Source of the DNA: Vanilla planifolia
Lineage: Eukaryota > Streptophyta > Magnoliopsida > Asparagales > Orchidaceae
Direction: 5' to 3'
Assembly: GCA_023846275.1 (NCBI GenBank)
Contig: CM043874.1
Coordinates: 27,439,630 to 27,503,629, forward strand
Length of the DNA stretch: 64,000 bases
In this document: positions 12,401-24,060 of the stretch, piece after piece
How positions within the stretch are numbered: position 1 is the stretch's first letter
Layout: each line of letters begins with the position of its first letter
Made by a program: the position numbers and the translations under genes
Notes under the pieces: generated by a model
What the model saw: the letters and a program-made list of their open reading frames with translations, nothing else
What the model was told of the DNA's origin: nothing
Databases searched by the model: none

Positions 12401-15400
12401 AAAAGATATTGACACAAAATCCCAAATTAGCACCAAATGCTCTTAATAACTCTGAATGAGTTCTAGCCACTAGTCAAAATTATGGTTAGACCATCTCAGC
12501 CATTACGCAAAAAGTTTACTTTATATCACAAAGGTCTTATTAGAATAATCAAATCTAGAAGATGCATACTTATCTCTAAACCTAATTCCAATCAAATAAG
12601 AAACCAACACATGAGAGGCATTAGAAAAACTTCACAAAATTGATATAATCTACCATATCCCACAAATTTAAATAATAATGAATCAAATGAATCCCTAAAA
12701 TAATTTTTATCACAAAGGATTAAAATCATTGGCTTATTAGTGCTTCAAATCTTAAACTTCAAACTTTCTCGAACCTTCATATCAAGCAACTTGATCTGAC
12801 TTGTTTCAACACTACCAAAAACTTTCATTTTCACAACGTTTTAATCCATTGGATTGGACGTTGCAATGCACGGAATGGATGCTCCAACCATTAAACAAAA
12901 GACCATCCAAAACATTGGATGGTCCAATCAATTCAATGATTTGGAATTCCCTATTCTATTGACATTGTTTAAATTGGGAATCAAACTAGTTAAGCTTCAT
13001 TCATGCCTCAATCTCTTCATCATTTTTATTGCATCTTTCATCATCCTGATCAAGATTAATTACACAATTACCGTCTTTGAAAAAAGAATTCACTCCTATG
13101 ATTCATTGAGATAACAATATATATTACATACCTTTTTTGCATCCTTTGAAATTCACCTCCAAAATCAATGGTTGTTGCTCGTCTTATGTCTTTCTTTACA
13201 TTTTCCCTAATGTCAAGCTTAAAGTCTCCCTCACTTTTCAAAAGAAGATAACATTGTAAGCTAAGCACCTCAATTACTATCACATACAAAAGTTCTCTCA
13301 TCCTTGCATACCTTCAATATTTGCAATTAAAATAATGGATGACATCTTACTCCTATTTGTAAAGGATGCTTAACAACCCCTAACAAATACCAAGGGACAC
13401 CACATCTTGCTCTTATATCTTTTTGTGTAGCCTATCTCCAATAAAATCTTGAGCTAGGATGCACAATCTTTACCTTTAGTTGGCACATTACTGCTGGTTA
13501 ACTTAGTTCTGTTCTCTATCTCGATAGTTTGCATACCCCATTCCTTTTTTTTTTAAAAGTGTTATCCTCTATTGAGCACTTGATCAAAACCTTCATCCAA
13601 AGTAAGGGTCCCTCTCATTCAGACATCTTGTGTCTAGAAACGATGTTAGCTAGCCCAAAGGTGAGAGGTAACTATTCATCATCTAAGAGAACAGTGGCAA
13701 ACTTTTATGGCTTGACACACTAAGCTATTTCTTGTTAGTGATGATTCTCTATGTGTGTTGAGCCTCACCACACCCAAAGCTGATGCCTACAAGTGGACAT
13801 TTCCCATTATCACCTTGAGTCATTTTTTACCATCTTCCTTGATGCCAGGCTTAATGTCTACATCACTTTTAAAAAATGACATAATTGACGACATCTTGCA
13901 CCCATATGTAAAGGATGCTCAATAACACCTAACCAATACCAAAAGGCACCACATAACTCAAGTCAAGCCCAATTGTAGTCTTTTCCCTCATAATCAACTT
14001 GGCATTTGTATTCATCATGATAAATAATGATCAATGTCCCATATCTTCCTTACATGAATTTTGTTATTTGCAATAGTAATGACAACAATCATCTTCCTTT
14101 GTCCCCATCCTTTTTGCCCTCCACCATCTCCAACTACAGATGAAAAACCTAGCATTTACTCTTAGAATATCCCAAATTTCAGGAATAATAGCACAACTAA
14201 GGATTAGACATGAAAAAGAAGGCAAAATCATTATCAGCAATCAACTCCTTTCTATTGTTGTTCTTTGGAAAATCATTGCACTATCATTTCCCATTGCGGT
14301 CCTTATTCTTCTTCTTCATGGCCATTGTGAATGTGATCAATAAACCAAAATTGCTAAAGGAAAATAGCAATGGTTATGTGGCAATACTACGAGGTAAGCT
14401 TACCAAATACTTTATCAAAGCCTCTTCTCTCCAAGACTTACCTCAAGAGAGGTTGCCCACATCCTCAACTTTGTAGTGTAATCTTAATTGATTACTCATG
14501 CTGGCTTCTCCACCTGACATCATCATGTTCATCAAACATTTTTGCAACCATTATAAACTGTTTATATTAAGAAGTGTTCCACTCTACAAGCACATAATGA
14601 ATCATCTTCAACTTAGCAAGGACATTTTAATGTGTCAAACACTCATAGATGAAAAAATGAGCCTCCCAACTAATCAAGCCATGCACTGAGCTTCTAGGCT
14701 CATCACTATAGATTAGAGAATTCACCTTGGTTTTGTCCTTAAAAGATTGAGATTCATTATCATCAAACAAAATTACAAGATTTTTGTGATCTCTATCACC
14801 ATTTGCTTCCTGCAAAAATTATGATCCCTTAGGTTTCTCCAGTCTAATTGTGGGTTTCAAAGTCTCCAAAAAACCATATTCATCATCTGCATCAATACTT
14901 ATAATTGTTTTATTAAAAAAATGACATACAATTCCACTGTAAAGGTGGTTAACCTTTTAGAGAAAAATATTCTCCTCTCACCACTTCCAATCTATCTTAT
15001 ACCTTAGTAATTTTAGCACGTTTTAATTCTATTAGAAAAGTTACCTATGATATATCAAATTCTAATATATAAGAAGAATGCCCTGATGATATCAATTTGA
15101 TCTGTATCCCACATTTAACCATGTCAATAAAAACCAACACAAACCAAGGCCAAGGACAATAGATTTTAGAGATAGAAAGGAACATAAAAGCAACAATCTT
15201 CCTAAGAACTCAAATTATGAGACCTTGGAGAGAAGAGGCTTCATTTGTCGAATTGAAGGCCCTTCTGCAACCTATTCTCTCAAAAGAATTCAAATTATGC
15301 TAAAACTTAAACGGCTTAACTATTCATCTTATGCATGCCTCAGGTTCCTTACAGGTTTATTTGTTACATTGTGCATTGATCCAAGATCAATTCCTAATAG

Positions 15401-18400
15401 GAGAGGGGTATCCCCACATTGCTCAAGTATAAACTTCAAGATGTAAGGACAAGCACCAATACCCATTGAAGAGCAGACCTCAAGAATCAAGTAAACTCGA
15501 GAAGTCTAGAGAGAAACTTGAAAAGCATCCACATGCACGAAGCAATATTGATTCAGGAGGATAACTCAAGATGACGTCTATAGCTTGATTTGAGAAGAGA
15601 TCAAGAGGTATCTACATCTCTTAACTGATATCGTACAATGACTAGGCAATAATGAGTACTATCAACTTAAGCAGAAGACTCCAAGGATACATATAACCCT
15701 TTAGCAAAACAAGAATAGTCTTAAGGAAAAAAAATCCAATTTCATGACAGTTGACTATCTTCAAGAAAGAGAAGCAATGCCTCAAACAATTTGATCTTCG
15801 AGATAGAGCAAAAAACCCTTAAACAATGACGGAAACTAATGCAAGATATATTGCATCAAAAGGTGAATATCGAGCAAATTCCATAGAGCTTATGATATAG
15901 GAGATCTAATTTTGTCACAAATTGTGCATCAACTCATAAGAGCCCATAATGAACCCATATGAGATTCTATTAAGTAATCTAATGTTTTTTTTATTATTAT
16001 TAGATTATAATCGACCATTTATAAAAACCGTAGAGACCTTTTGATTGTTTCTATGAATTTTTTTCTTTTTATTATTATTATTTTATTAAGTTAAGAAACT
16101 TTTTAGTCTTTGTATATTAGGTTTAGGACTTCCATTGTATGTTATTTAAACATGGTTAATAAAAGAAAATGGTGGTAGAGCAATGCTTGGCTTCAATTGA
16201 GAATTGCAAAGTTGTGTGGTCCATGCATGCAAAAAAAAGTTTTCTCCATCAAAGGCATTGGTTGCCCTTCATCCTCTTCTAAAATGCAATCCGAAATTAT
16301 CTAACCATTATGTGATTCAAATCCATCCCTTTTGTCACCATAACTTTGTCATCATTTTTGTCTACTTCCCCTCCAACCATCACCAACAACCTTGGCATCA
16401 CCATCTGCTCCTCAACTAGTCGTCACTATATTCTCCTTTGATCACTACCAGCAACCTAATATTGTCCCCCCATAACCAAGCCATAGAACCGATGACCCCA
16501 CAATAATAGTCTTGCATAGTCAAGCAAACTAGTACTAGCCTCCCAAATCTACCGATCAACCCTTGGTCATTTGCATGACCCTTTGCATGCCAAAGCTCAC
16601 ACAACATATAGATAGAAGATTTCCCAAATATGCTAACTTTTGATCTTTGCACGATGTTTCCACCAACCCATGCAACCACTAGCGCTAGCAAACAACTGGC
16701 ATTGCACTCCTGCTTGCTCCTAAACCGGAAACCCTAGCTATTCACCAAACCGATCGAATCCAAGCTAGAACAACCTAATCTAAATTGAACCAAACATAGC
16801 TGCTTTGTGTCCACTACTAGTAACCAAAAAGCCCCATTTGGGAACCACATTTTAAATTGCTTTTCAAATGCTTTTTCTAGAATTTTGAGCCAAGTTTTGT
16901 GTCATACTATTTTATTATTAGCTTCATAAATTTGGTATCAGAATCCAAAACCCGTCTTTCACACAACCTTTACATCATTTTGGTGCCATAATGGGTTTCA
17001 CAACATTCTTACCATAATGGCAATCCCAATTGCACATTAAAAAAAATATTAGAAAAAGCAAATATTTTCATATGAGATGTTTTTTAAAGTTTAGATTTAT
17101 TTTTATAATTTCAAAATTAGATCGTTAAATTCATGTCAACCTCATCATTATCTGTAACAATTTATCTTTCATGAAATATAATGATTCTTATTTTTCATAA
17201 CTTAAACTTTCATATCATTAACTATGTCATAATTACATAGAATTATAGTTGTAATCATAAAAAGATTTAAGAATCACATATCTTTTGGATTACATGACTT
17301 CATATTATTTTAGATTTTGCATATGAGCATGATTTGAAATCTCTTTACATGACCACTATCAAATGTTCTTTGAAAAATTGTAGAATTGATATTTGTGATG
17401 ATTATATAGTTAATTTGATATCTAGTTTCGTTAAGCATTGAAAAATTGATGTCATCTCATATTCTATATCTCCTGCATTTACTTTTCATGATGGCTTAAG
17501 CTAAAGTTAATCAAATATATTATATTCCTATATATTATGTAGGTTACTCAAATAATGTTTGGTAAAATGTGATTAATGAAAGCTTTCATAATAATATCCT
17601 TCATTAAACTTAATTGAGTTTAGTAGGAGCTTGGTACATTAATCAATTTATTGTTATCCCTCAAAATAATAAGCTATGATTTTCTACCACGTATAATTTT
17701 TATTAAGAAAACCACTGAAAAAAAAAAATTGATGAATCATTTTTATGTGAACTTATGTTTTTTAAGCCTTCTGAACTTGATATAAGTCTATTTCCTTTGA
17801 GCCTAAACCAATTGAACAATCCAAAAAACACAAATTGACCTTGTGTTGGTCTCACAAATTTCTTTATTTCTAATTTCAACTCTACTATTAATAATAAAGT
17901 TTCTTATAAATTTTTCAATGATTTTAATTTTATTTTACATAAAATACTTAATCTACTTTCAATTTTGAATATATGTCTATTTATCAAGGAACATCAAAGC
18001 CACCCATTTCTTTTATAGGCTGGAGAAACAAAAGAAATACTTAAGTAAACTATTTTCATTTTTATGTAACTAGACCACAAAATGAATTAGTCAAAAGTAC
18101 TTAGCTATATTCTTTGAACTTTCAGATCACTAGATGTGTTAATTAATCGATATACTCAACTAGCTGACCTAACCTTCCATAGAGTCAAACTACTTAATAT
18201 TCTGATTACGAAGGACTTAAAAAGCTTGATATCTAACCTAATGAAATAATAAACTACTGCATGACATTGCATCACAAGGTGAACATCGAATAGTTCTAGT
18301 GAAAGCCTAGGATGTAGTGAAAGCACAGGATGTAGGAGGTAAATTATGGGTTAAATAATAATAAAAAACCATAATAGGCTCATATAAAGGTTCATTGGGT

Positions 18401-21400
18401 TTTGTCTTATTGATTGTTATTGAATTACAATGGGTCATTTACTGAAGGACACACCACAGGCCCAGATAAAAGTTCTTTGCATATTTTAGTATCGTTGATT
18501 ATTATTAGATTATAAAGGGTCATTTATGGGATCCACAAGAACTTTTTATTTTTTTGTAATTTCTTGCTTTTTACAATTGTTATTATTATTTAATTGGGTT
18601 TGAGAGGTTCTTTACCTTTGCACATTTATAGTAAAGCTTCTCCTTATATTTTATTTAAACATTATTAATAAATGAAAAAAGAGATTGATATTTGGTTGTC
18701 AACCATAAGGTTGTGAGATGCATTCATGTGCATTGGGTTTTTTCTAATAAAGGCATAGGCTCATCTTTGTTCTCTTTTGGGTTGCGATTCAGAATTATCC
18801 CACCATCTCTAAGTTAATATCCAAATTTTTCTTATGAGCTAGTTTTTTTACTAAGGGATATGAATAAGCATGAATTGTTGACTATTAAGATACTTCAAAA
18901 TGTCACTAGAATGAATGAAGGATTTAATGATTTTTTGTTACTTGACATTGCATGATTAAAATACATTACAATAACCAAAAGCTTATGCCAACATAACTCT
19001 AGAGGACCCAATGTTTAACCAAGATTTTATGTTTGAGAATAGACCAGTTCTACAGGTTCTTCTCTAATTAATTCAGATTCCTAGATATGTGGAACCAACC
19101 ATATCCAAGATAGGTACCACTTTTGGGTCAACTTTGATCCTACTAAACCTGAGTTGCATCCAAATCTGCCCATTTTACGGTACATGTATATTGTCATATA
19201 AGTTTCCATGGTTCAATTTAAGGTCTTGCTATTAACAGTTGGTCGCTGGTTAAGAATTTAATCAAGAATAGTTCTAACACCTTTTACAGCCCTTGAGATA
19301 AAAACTAAACAAAAGTTAAAGAAGAAAATTTTGAAAGCTACATGCCAACAAGTTTTAATTGTCCTTATTTAAAGTGGAAGTTCAATATTCAAATTTAAAC
19401 AAAACTTCAAACACTTACAAAAAAGTAGAGCTACACTAGACCTAACAAACCAAAGATTAAGACCCATTGACATAAGTTGATTTTGGCTTCTTAGGTACAC
19501 TGGAATTTTTGAAAAACCTTACCTTGATTGATACAATATAAGCCATCCAAAAATAGATTCAAAGGCAAACCTTATCATCTTCTAAATGAAGTTGTCGCAC
19601 GTGCTTTTCGTGGCAGAATTCATATGACCACCACCCTTCATGCTGCCAAAAAAGCAAATTATATAAGGGTTATAACTTGCCCGTAACAAGCCAGCACAAA
19701 ATTATTCTCCACAACTTACTCTGTAGAAGCAGTTCTCTTTTATCACCTCTATTAGCTCATCTGGTGTCTTAAGCTTAATCCTTCGATCAGTTTCTAAAAT
19801 AATGCTCGTTGAATTGGATTTTGCAATTGGCTTTACAGGTTTGATTTCCTCAACCACTGGCAAGAAACAAGTGTAGGTCTCTCCCTCCTTATTAGTCATC
19901 ACCACCGATTCCTGCTCATTTTCCTGCAAAGAAATTCCTTCATTCTAGCCATAGTTTTAAATATTTAAGGCTGGCTTCAAATTATTTTGAATCCACAAAG
20001 ATAATGAGCAATGGAACAAACAATATCAATAGAAATGAATGCTATTAATTGAAGAAAATACACAAATGCATGTCAATCATATTTTGACTAAATACTAGAA
20101 AACAAAATCAATCATTCAAGAAAAGCAATAGAGGTTGAGGTTTGACATTGCACGTATAATTGTAAAAGAAATGTACAAGGAATGTCTATTAAAGAATCAG
20201 TTTTTCATAACGTGACAAGTGGGAGAACAGCATAGTGTTAGGTTAAGCTGCTGATCTCTTAAAATTTTTCAGGGCATAACAAGGCACTAAGAAATTAATT
20301 ATCAACTATGAATCTCAAACTGCCATGATAACATGATGCAATCAAATAATTATGTGTTTGCACACTCCATGTCATCAAACAATGTAAACAAACTAAAACT
20401 GGAAAATATTCAGACTTACAATAATAATAATATTAATAAAAACAACAATGAGCTGATTTTATTCAAATAAGTAGGGTATTCTCTAATACCATTACACTAT
20501 AATATCCTAGCATATCAAATTCTTTCTAAGTCTCATGAAGTATTGTTTTCCAATAACTCATTCGTTAGCAATTTACAAATTTTGACCTAAAATTTGTAAA
20601 ATAATATCAGCATACAAGTACAAAGCAGCACCGTTCAACACAAGAATAAATTCCACAAAACTTTTCACATGTTATGATCAGAGAAATATATCATTTGTCT
20701 ATGGCAATGGTTTCATAACTGATCCATTGAAACAATCTAGCCATCACAAAACAATAACGAGTTCTGCACAGATTCAACTAGTTTTAGTTGAAAAGGTAGA
20801 AGGCCACATTTAGCACAATATAAATATGAAATACCCTGGCATCAATGTTGCTTCCTCTTTAAAAGACAGTTGGCTATCTTTTTAGCACCAAACTTAGCTT
20901 AAATAACAAAGAAGCCAAACAAAGGAAGGCAAGTGGTAGAAAATTAACTTACGGGAACAAAATGAGAATTTGCCGAATGAAACTCTATTTTATACTTTGG
21001 CTCCCGCACACTTCGACCAAAAGTCACACCTGCTGAGAAAAGTTAACGGAGAAAAGGTATAAATGATTCTAGCTAAACATAATGACCCATAGAAAACCTA
21101 AATCAAGTTCCCAGGCCAGTTCTAACGAAAGAAATATCAAGATAACAGTAATATCACCAATGAATAAACTATTATTTAGGACAGTTCCTGCAGATTAACA
21201 AATTAGTTATTTTCACAAAACCAAACAAAGAGATTGTAGAGTATCAGTTATATATCAAATGTGATGGGTGAAACATTCTCTCCCAGGCATCCCTCATACA
21301 CACTTAATTTCAAAGGAAACACAATATCATGATTCTAATTCCTATGAACATTGATTAGGGTCTTATAATGCAAGACATACAAACGAATATCCTCCTACAT

Positions 21401-23790
21401 ATTTTTGCTTGAATATTATTGATGCAATATTCGTTGTCGTGTGAAAGACCACAATCTACTTTTAGCACCAAAAAGAAGAAGACTGTTTCATTAGATTAAA
21501 GGAAGAAGATTCAAGAAATGTGGAAGAGAAGAACGATTCCCTTACAACATGAGCATGGACAACCTCAGGTCAATTATGCCAGTTCTCACAGAAGGATCAA
21601 GATCTACAACTGGATAATAAGCGTACCATTTAAAAGAAAAGATTGATTGAAGACAAATATGATGCACAACTAGCAAGCTGTTACAAATAACTTGAAGAGG
21701 ACTTCCCCGTTCTGAGAGGGAAAACAAACATATTAGCATTGTTTGTTTGAAGAATATGAATAGATAACAAAAAATCTTGCCACAACTAATGAGCATTGTT
21801 TGTTTGTCACACTTTGAGTGATTCTATGATAGTCATATGTCAACAATTGATGCAACACTCAACAACATGGGTCTTACATACCCTGTAAAGGTTGTTCTTC
21901 GACTAGACATGCTATTATTCGACTACCTCTAGCCTCTTCGATAGAGAATTACCATTACTATTACAAGAGAAAGCTTCCCAAATAAACCATTTCAAGCAAA
22001 AGTGGAAGCTGATGTACTAGCTACTCTTCAAGTTTAAGATAATTTTGTGCTTTTCTCATAAAATCCTTTTTGTCACTTGCTTTGAACATGAATCCTAATT
22101 CTGATTAAAGTTCAAGAGGCCTCTATATAAGCTCATCACTTAGAATATTTGAATCATGCTTTGCTAAATTGAAACTTGGATTGTATCCAATGACTTCTTC
22201 ATGGGTTTTGATGCCCAAGACAATACGATGGAAGGTAAAATCATAACATTCTAAATTGTGATAAGGTGCCATCTATTATACTCTTCAATAAATCTTTGTG
22301 GAAGGCAAAAAGCCCTGCCTATTAGCTTTTTGATGATCTTATCACAATTTCTTTTGCTTGTGACTACTCTTTTGCCAACTTTCCTCTGATTCAATGCCTC
22401 ATTGATTGCTCATCTTGAAATCACTTTCTCAACATATCGCAATTTGACATTCATCCCACTTTAAGAATCATAGCAGATTGGAGACATTGTGTCCATATTT
22501 AAAAGACCATTAAATATCATACCTAACAACATATATTACAATTTAGTTTATCAAACCATGTAATCCACAAAATGGGATATAGTAAGAGAATTGATATTCT
22601 AGCTAAAGAATCTTAAAATTCAAAAAGATAAAACTTAGGTTATATAGTTTACCATATAGTCTAAAATCATAACTTTATGTTTAGGTAACGATTTTGCAAA
22701 TTTGATCTTTGAAAGAAATGACAAACTTGTAAAAACTGTTTGGGAGATATAATGGTTGCCCTTATATTCATATAGAAGCCTCCTTATTATGAAGGAACCA
22801 TATTTACGAACATTTCTTGAATTCTTATAAAACAAATTTTGCAAAACGAATAATTACCAGAAGTTCTTTTATTTTTGAAATTTTTATGTTGATGATGGCA
22901 ACAATATTTCAAAAGAAGGGTTTGGACGCTCCAAAAAACCCAATATCTCCATTATCATGATCCATCAACACATTTTTTCCTTCAAAGCACAATCATGATT
23001 TCTCATAACATCAAATTTTTTTTCACTATGCTTCTATTGCTATTTGGTTTTGCTTGGATATTGGCTTACTAGTTTTTTGTTTGGTCCTCTACAATTGGCT
23101 GATAGAAACTGCATTTCAGTTAACTATCATATGCATGCAACATCATATTGAATGGTTGGGCATACCATATTGTATGGCATGGGAGACCTTAAAAGTCGGT
23201 CTTTATTGATTCAGGTTTTTTTTAGCTTGATCCAAATGAGATCTTTTCAAATGTCGTGGTCCTTGAAGCAAGCACCGATGAATACTGAATATGTTTGCAA
23301 TCCAAGTACTATTATCTTACATGAACTAAAAAATTTGAAGCTTTATCGGAATGATTTGAAAACCTCATTGCCTAAATGTATTTAGATATATATTATTATA
23401 GATGTTTGCATCTATCTAACCATTAGATTATTTCTACGCTGGAGATATTGATTTTTTTCTCCGCTTTTAAAAGAACCGTTTTCACTGAGCATCCCTCAAA
23501 AAGTGATTACATGATCCTTTCGATTAATGCTTTGGAACTTAAATGAGTATAATCTAATCAAAAAGTCAAATATAACCAAGCACTTAATTTGGCCTCAATT
23601 AAGAAAATAACACCTAAATCCGAGTGAGAATGGAACTTTTAAAGACCTAATGCTATCTGCCCCATATACTAAGAGACCGATCAAAGAAATACATATAAGA
23701 AATACCGGAAGCTGAAGAGAGGATTTCATCTGCAGAGACGGAGGAAAGAAGAAAAATCCAAAATAAGAAGATTGAAAACGTATAGTCCAT
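9338..23790 (-). CDS. OS9: OS9-like ER lectin of ER-associated degradation, complete, seven coding exons
   Basis: The predicted protein has about 290 residues, close to the roughly 280 of Arabidopsis OS9/EBS6. Exons on the minus strand: 23790-23706, 21029-20953, 19923-19720, about 19641-19570, 9933-9818, 9744-9571, 9482-9338; all borders are GT/AG and phases agree. Residues 1-20 form a signal peptide ending VSSA-like (SSVSA). The MRH lectin domain spans about 117-243: WW at 126-127, and the mannose-contact set Q139, R204, E224 and Y230 is present, with paired cysteines at 119, 132, 197, 212, 228 and 240. There is no KDEL-type tail. By homology it recognises trimmed N-glycans on misfolded proteins in the ER lumen and works with SEL1L/HRD3 and HRD1. 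The start is the first ATG in frame. One base near 19620 in exon 4 I could not settle by eye; the conserved frame needs a 72-bp exon. Confidence 0.93.
9571..9744 (-). CDS. OS9: OS9-like exon 6 (MRH core)
   Basis: 174 bp with YHSHLYTNGTLCDLT, PRETEIRFVC, STCKY and VQCPMLCKH. It holds the Arg, Glu and Tyr of the mannose-binding set. Acceptor GCATTGTAG, donor GTAAGT. Confidence 0.96.
9818..9933 (-). CDS. OS9: OS9-like exon 5
   Basis: 116 bp coding AVQEFFMGVFD, a variable hydrophilic loop, and KDASQ plus two bases of an Arg codon. Acceptor TTCCAG, donor GTAGGA. It is separated from exon 4 by about 9.6 kb. Confidence 0.93.
10319..11008. mobile_element. MITE-like element with imperfect terminal inverted repeats
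   Basis: The left end reads GGGGACTCATTTGGTTATT; the right end read backwards is AAGGGCCAATTTGGTTGGTT. Both ends have a second GTTTGGTTG about 60-75 bp further in, so the inverted similarity extends to about 90 bp with gaps. There is no coding capacity. No clear target-site duplication. Similar GGGCC..TTTGGTT ends are common in plant MITEs. Confidence 0.5.
10686..10800 (+). repeat. Purine-rich tract inside the MITE-like element
   Basis: About 115 bp almost free of C, made of GAGAAGGAG, AAAGAAAAAG, GGGGAAGGGGGATG and similar words. It stands out from the AT-rich surroundings. Confidence 0.6.
12901..12924. repeat. Perfect 10-bp inverted repeat (hairpin)
   Basis: GACCATCCAA, loop AACA, then TTGGATGGTC. 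The flanks (CCATTGGATTGG to the left) repeat similar words, so it may be the middle of a small foldback or MITE-like element. Confidence 0.65.
13190..13965 (+). repeat. Diverged internal duplication in intron 4
   Basis: Copy 1 (about 13190-13420) and copy 2 (about 13800-13965) share two ordered blocks. One contains AATGTCAAGCTTAA / GATGCCAGGCTTAA. The other contains GACATCTTACTCC / GACATCTTGCACC followed by TGTAAAGGATGC. The offset changes from about 635 to about 550 bp, so an indel separates the blocks. I do not recognise the sequence. Confidence 0.55.
15780..18810 (+). mobile_element. Decayed Copia-like element in OS9 intron 4
   Basis: Two related stretches, about 15850-16310 and 18260-18810, share an ordered series of blocks: GCATCA-AAGGTGAA-ATCGA; the AGGAG stretch; TTATTATTAGATTATAA; TTTATTTAAACAT and TTAATAAA; and AAGGCAT. 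Between them lies a primer-binding-site-like sequence at 16933 and, near 18160-18230, a degraded TQLADLT-like phrase typical of the end of Copia RNase H. Both LTR copies are preceded by the same end-of-polyprotein sequence. This suggests a tandem LTR arrangement or two overlapping insertions rather than one clean element. No open coding sequence remains. Confidence 0.55.
16933..16944 (+). other. Primer-binding-site-like sequence in the intronic element
   Basis: TGGTATCAGAAT matches 10 of 12 bases of the initiator-Met primer site TGGTATCAGAGC. It follows LTR-like sequence and marks the likely end of the 5' LTR. Confidence 0.55.
19570..19641 (-). CDS. OS9: OS9-like exon 4 (MRH start)
   Basis: Codes for HEGWWSYEFCHEK and HVRQLHLEDDK, including the double tryptophan and the mannose-contact glutamine. 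Acceptor TTTTGGCAG, donor GTTTGC. The upstream border could be 19641 or 19642. Confidence 0.92.
19720..19923 (-). CDS. OS9: OS9-like exon 3
   Basis: 204 bp, 68 codons, in phase. It carries QESVVM, YTCFLP, KLKTPDEL and ENCFYR, the hallmarks of the stretch before the MRH core. Acceptor TTGCAG, donor GTAAGT. Confidence 0.95.
19924..20952 (-). other. Intron 2 of the OS9-like gene
   Basis: About 1 kb of AT-rich sequence with a short AATAAT run near 20420. Nothing else recognised. Confidence 0.85.
20953..21029 (-). CDS. OS9: OS9-like exon 2
   Basis: 77 bp coding VTFGRSVREPKYKIEF and HSANSHFVP; REPKYKIEF is invariant in plant OS9 proteins. The acceptor is CTCAGCAG, a tandem NAGNAG; I used the second AG. 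The donor is GTAAGT. Confidence 0.92.
21030..23705 (-). other. Intron 1 of the OS9-like gene
   Basis: About 2.7 kb. GAGCATTGTTTGTTTG-like words occur twice, near 21735 and 21790. Short open frames at 21542-21796 and 23152-23385 match nothing and lack splice or codon support. Confidence 0.8.
23706..23790 (-). CDS. OS9: OS9-like exon 1 (signal peptide)
   Basis: Codes for 28 residues plus one base: a hydrophobic signal sequence (MDYTFSIFLFWIFLL) and ADEILSSAS. The donor is TTCCG followed by GTATTT. The ATG at 23790 is the first in this frame; no methionine codon lies upstream before the frame closes. Confidence 0.9.
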
Positions 23791-24060
23791 GTCCCCCGAT
23801 CGCTGGCCGATGCCGATACGTTGATTTCCCCAATGTTTATCTTCAGATCTTACGCTTCTCCAATCGCTCGTTGCAGCTCGCAAGATTCTTCAGGCACGCG
23901 TTGGGTTAACCTCTCGACGTTCTACTGCCAAACTGGTTTGGGATTCTTCGACACCACCACGCCGCTACGGTAGCACTGGTTGCGGGGGTTTCGTACGTTT
24001 ATCGCGGGTCTGTTTACTGAGATCGCTCTCGAAGCAGACCCATCCGTTGCAGTTGGTTCA
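23791..24060 (-). promoter_or_regulatory. GC-richer 5' UTR and proximal promoter of the OS9-like gene
   Basis: About 270 bp immediately upstream of the start codon are much richer in G+C and CpG than the flanks (for example GCGGGTCTG, CCACCACGCCGC on the plus strand). The island ends near 24060. This is typical for a constitutive plant promoter. I see no TATA box at a useful distance. Confidence 0.5.

Larger units (their letters stand above)
9934..19569 (-). other. Intron 4 of the OS9-like gene, about 9.6 kb, filled with repeats
   Basis: The other introns are about 2.68 kb, 1.03 kb, 77 bp, 73 bp and 88 bp. This one holds a MITE-like element, a perfect hairpin, an internal duplication and a decayed Copia-like element, listed separately. 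The remaining 11.0-12.8 kb and 14.0-15.7 kb are AT-rich with no gene that I recognise. Confidence 0.85.

Noticed and set aside
12181-12459. 92-codon open frame in OS9 intron 4
   Set aside because: It is on the strand opposite the gene, its composition is low complexity, and no domain or splice context supports it.
16416-16691. 91-codon minus-strand open frame
   Set aside because: It lies inside the LTR of the intronic Copia-like element and has no recognisable domain.
22900-23400. Leucine-rich fragment (open frame 23152-23385)
   Set aside because: I looked for an LRR pattern because of LKNLKLYRNDL, but only one unit-like phrase occurs, and it is inside OS9 intron 1.
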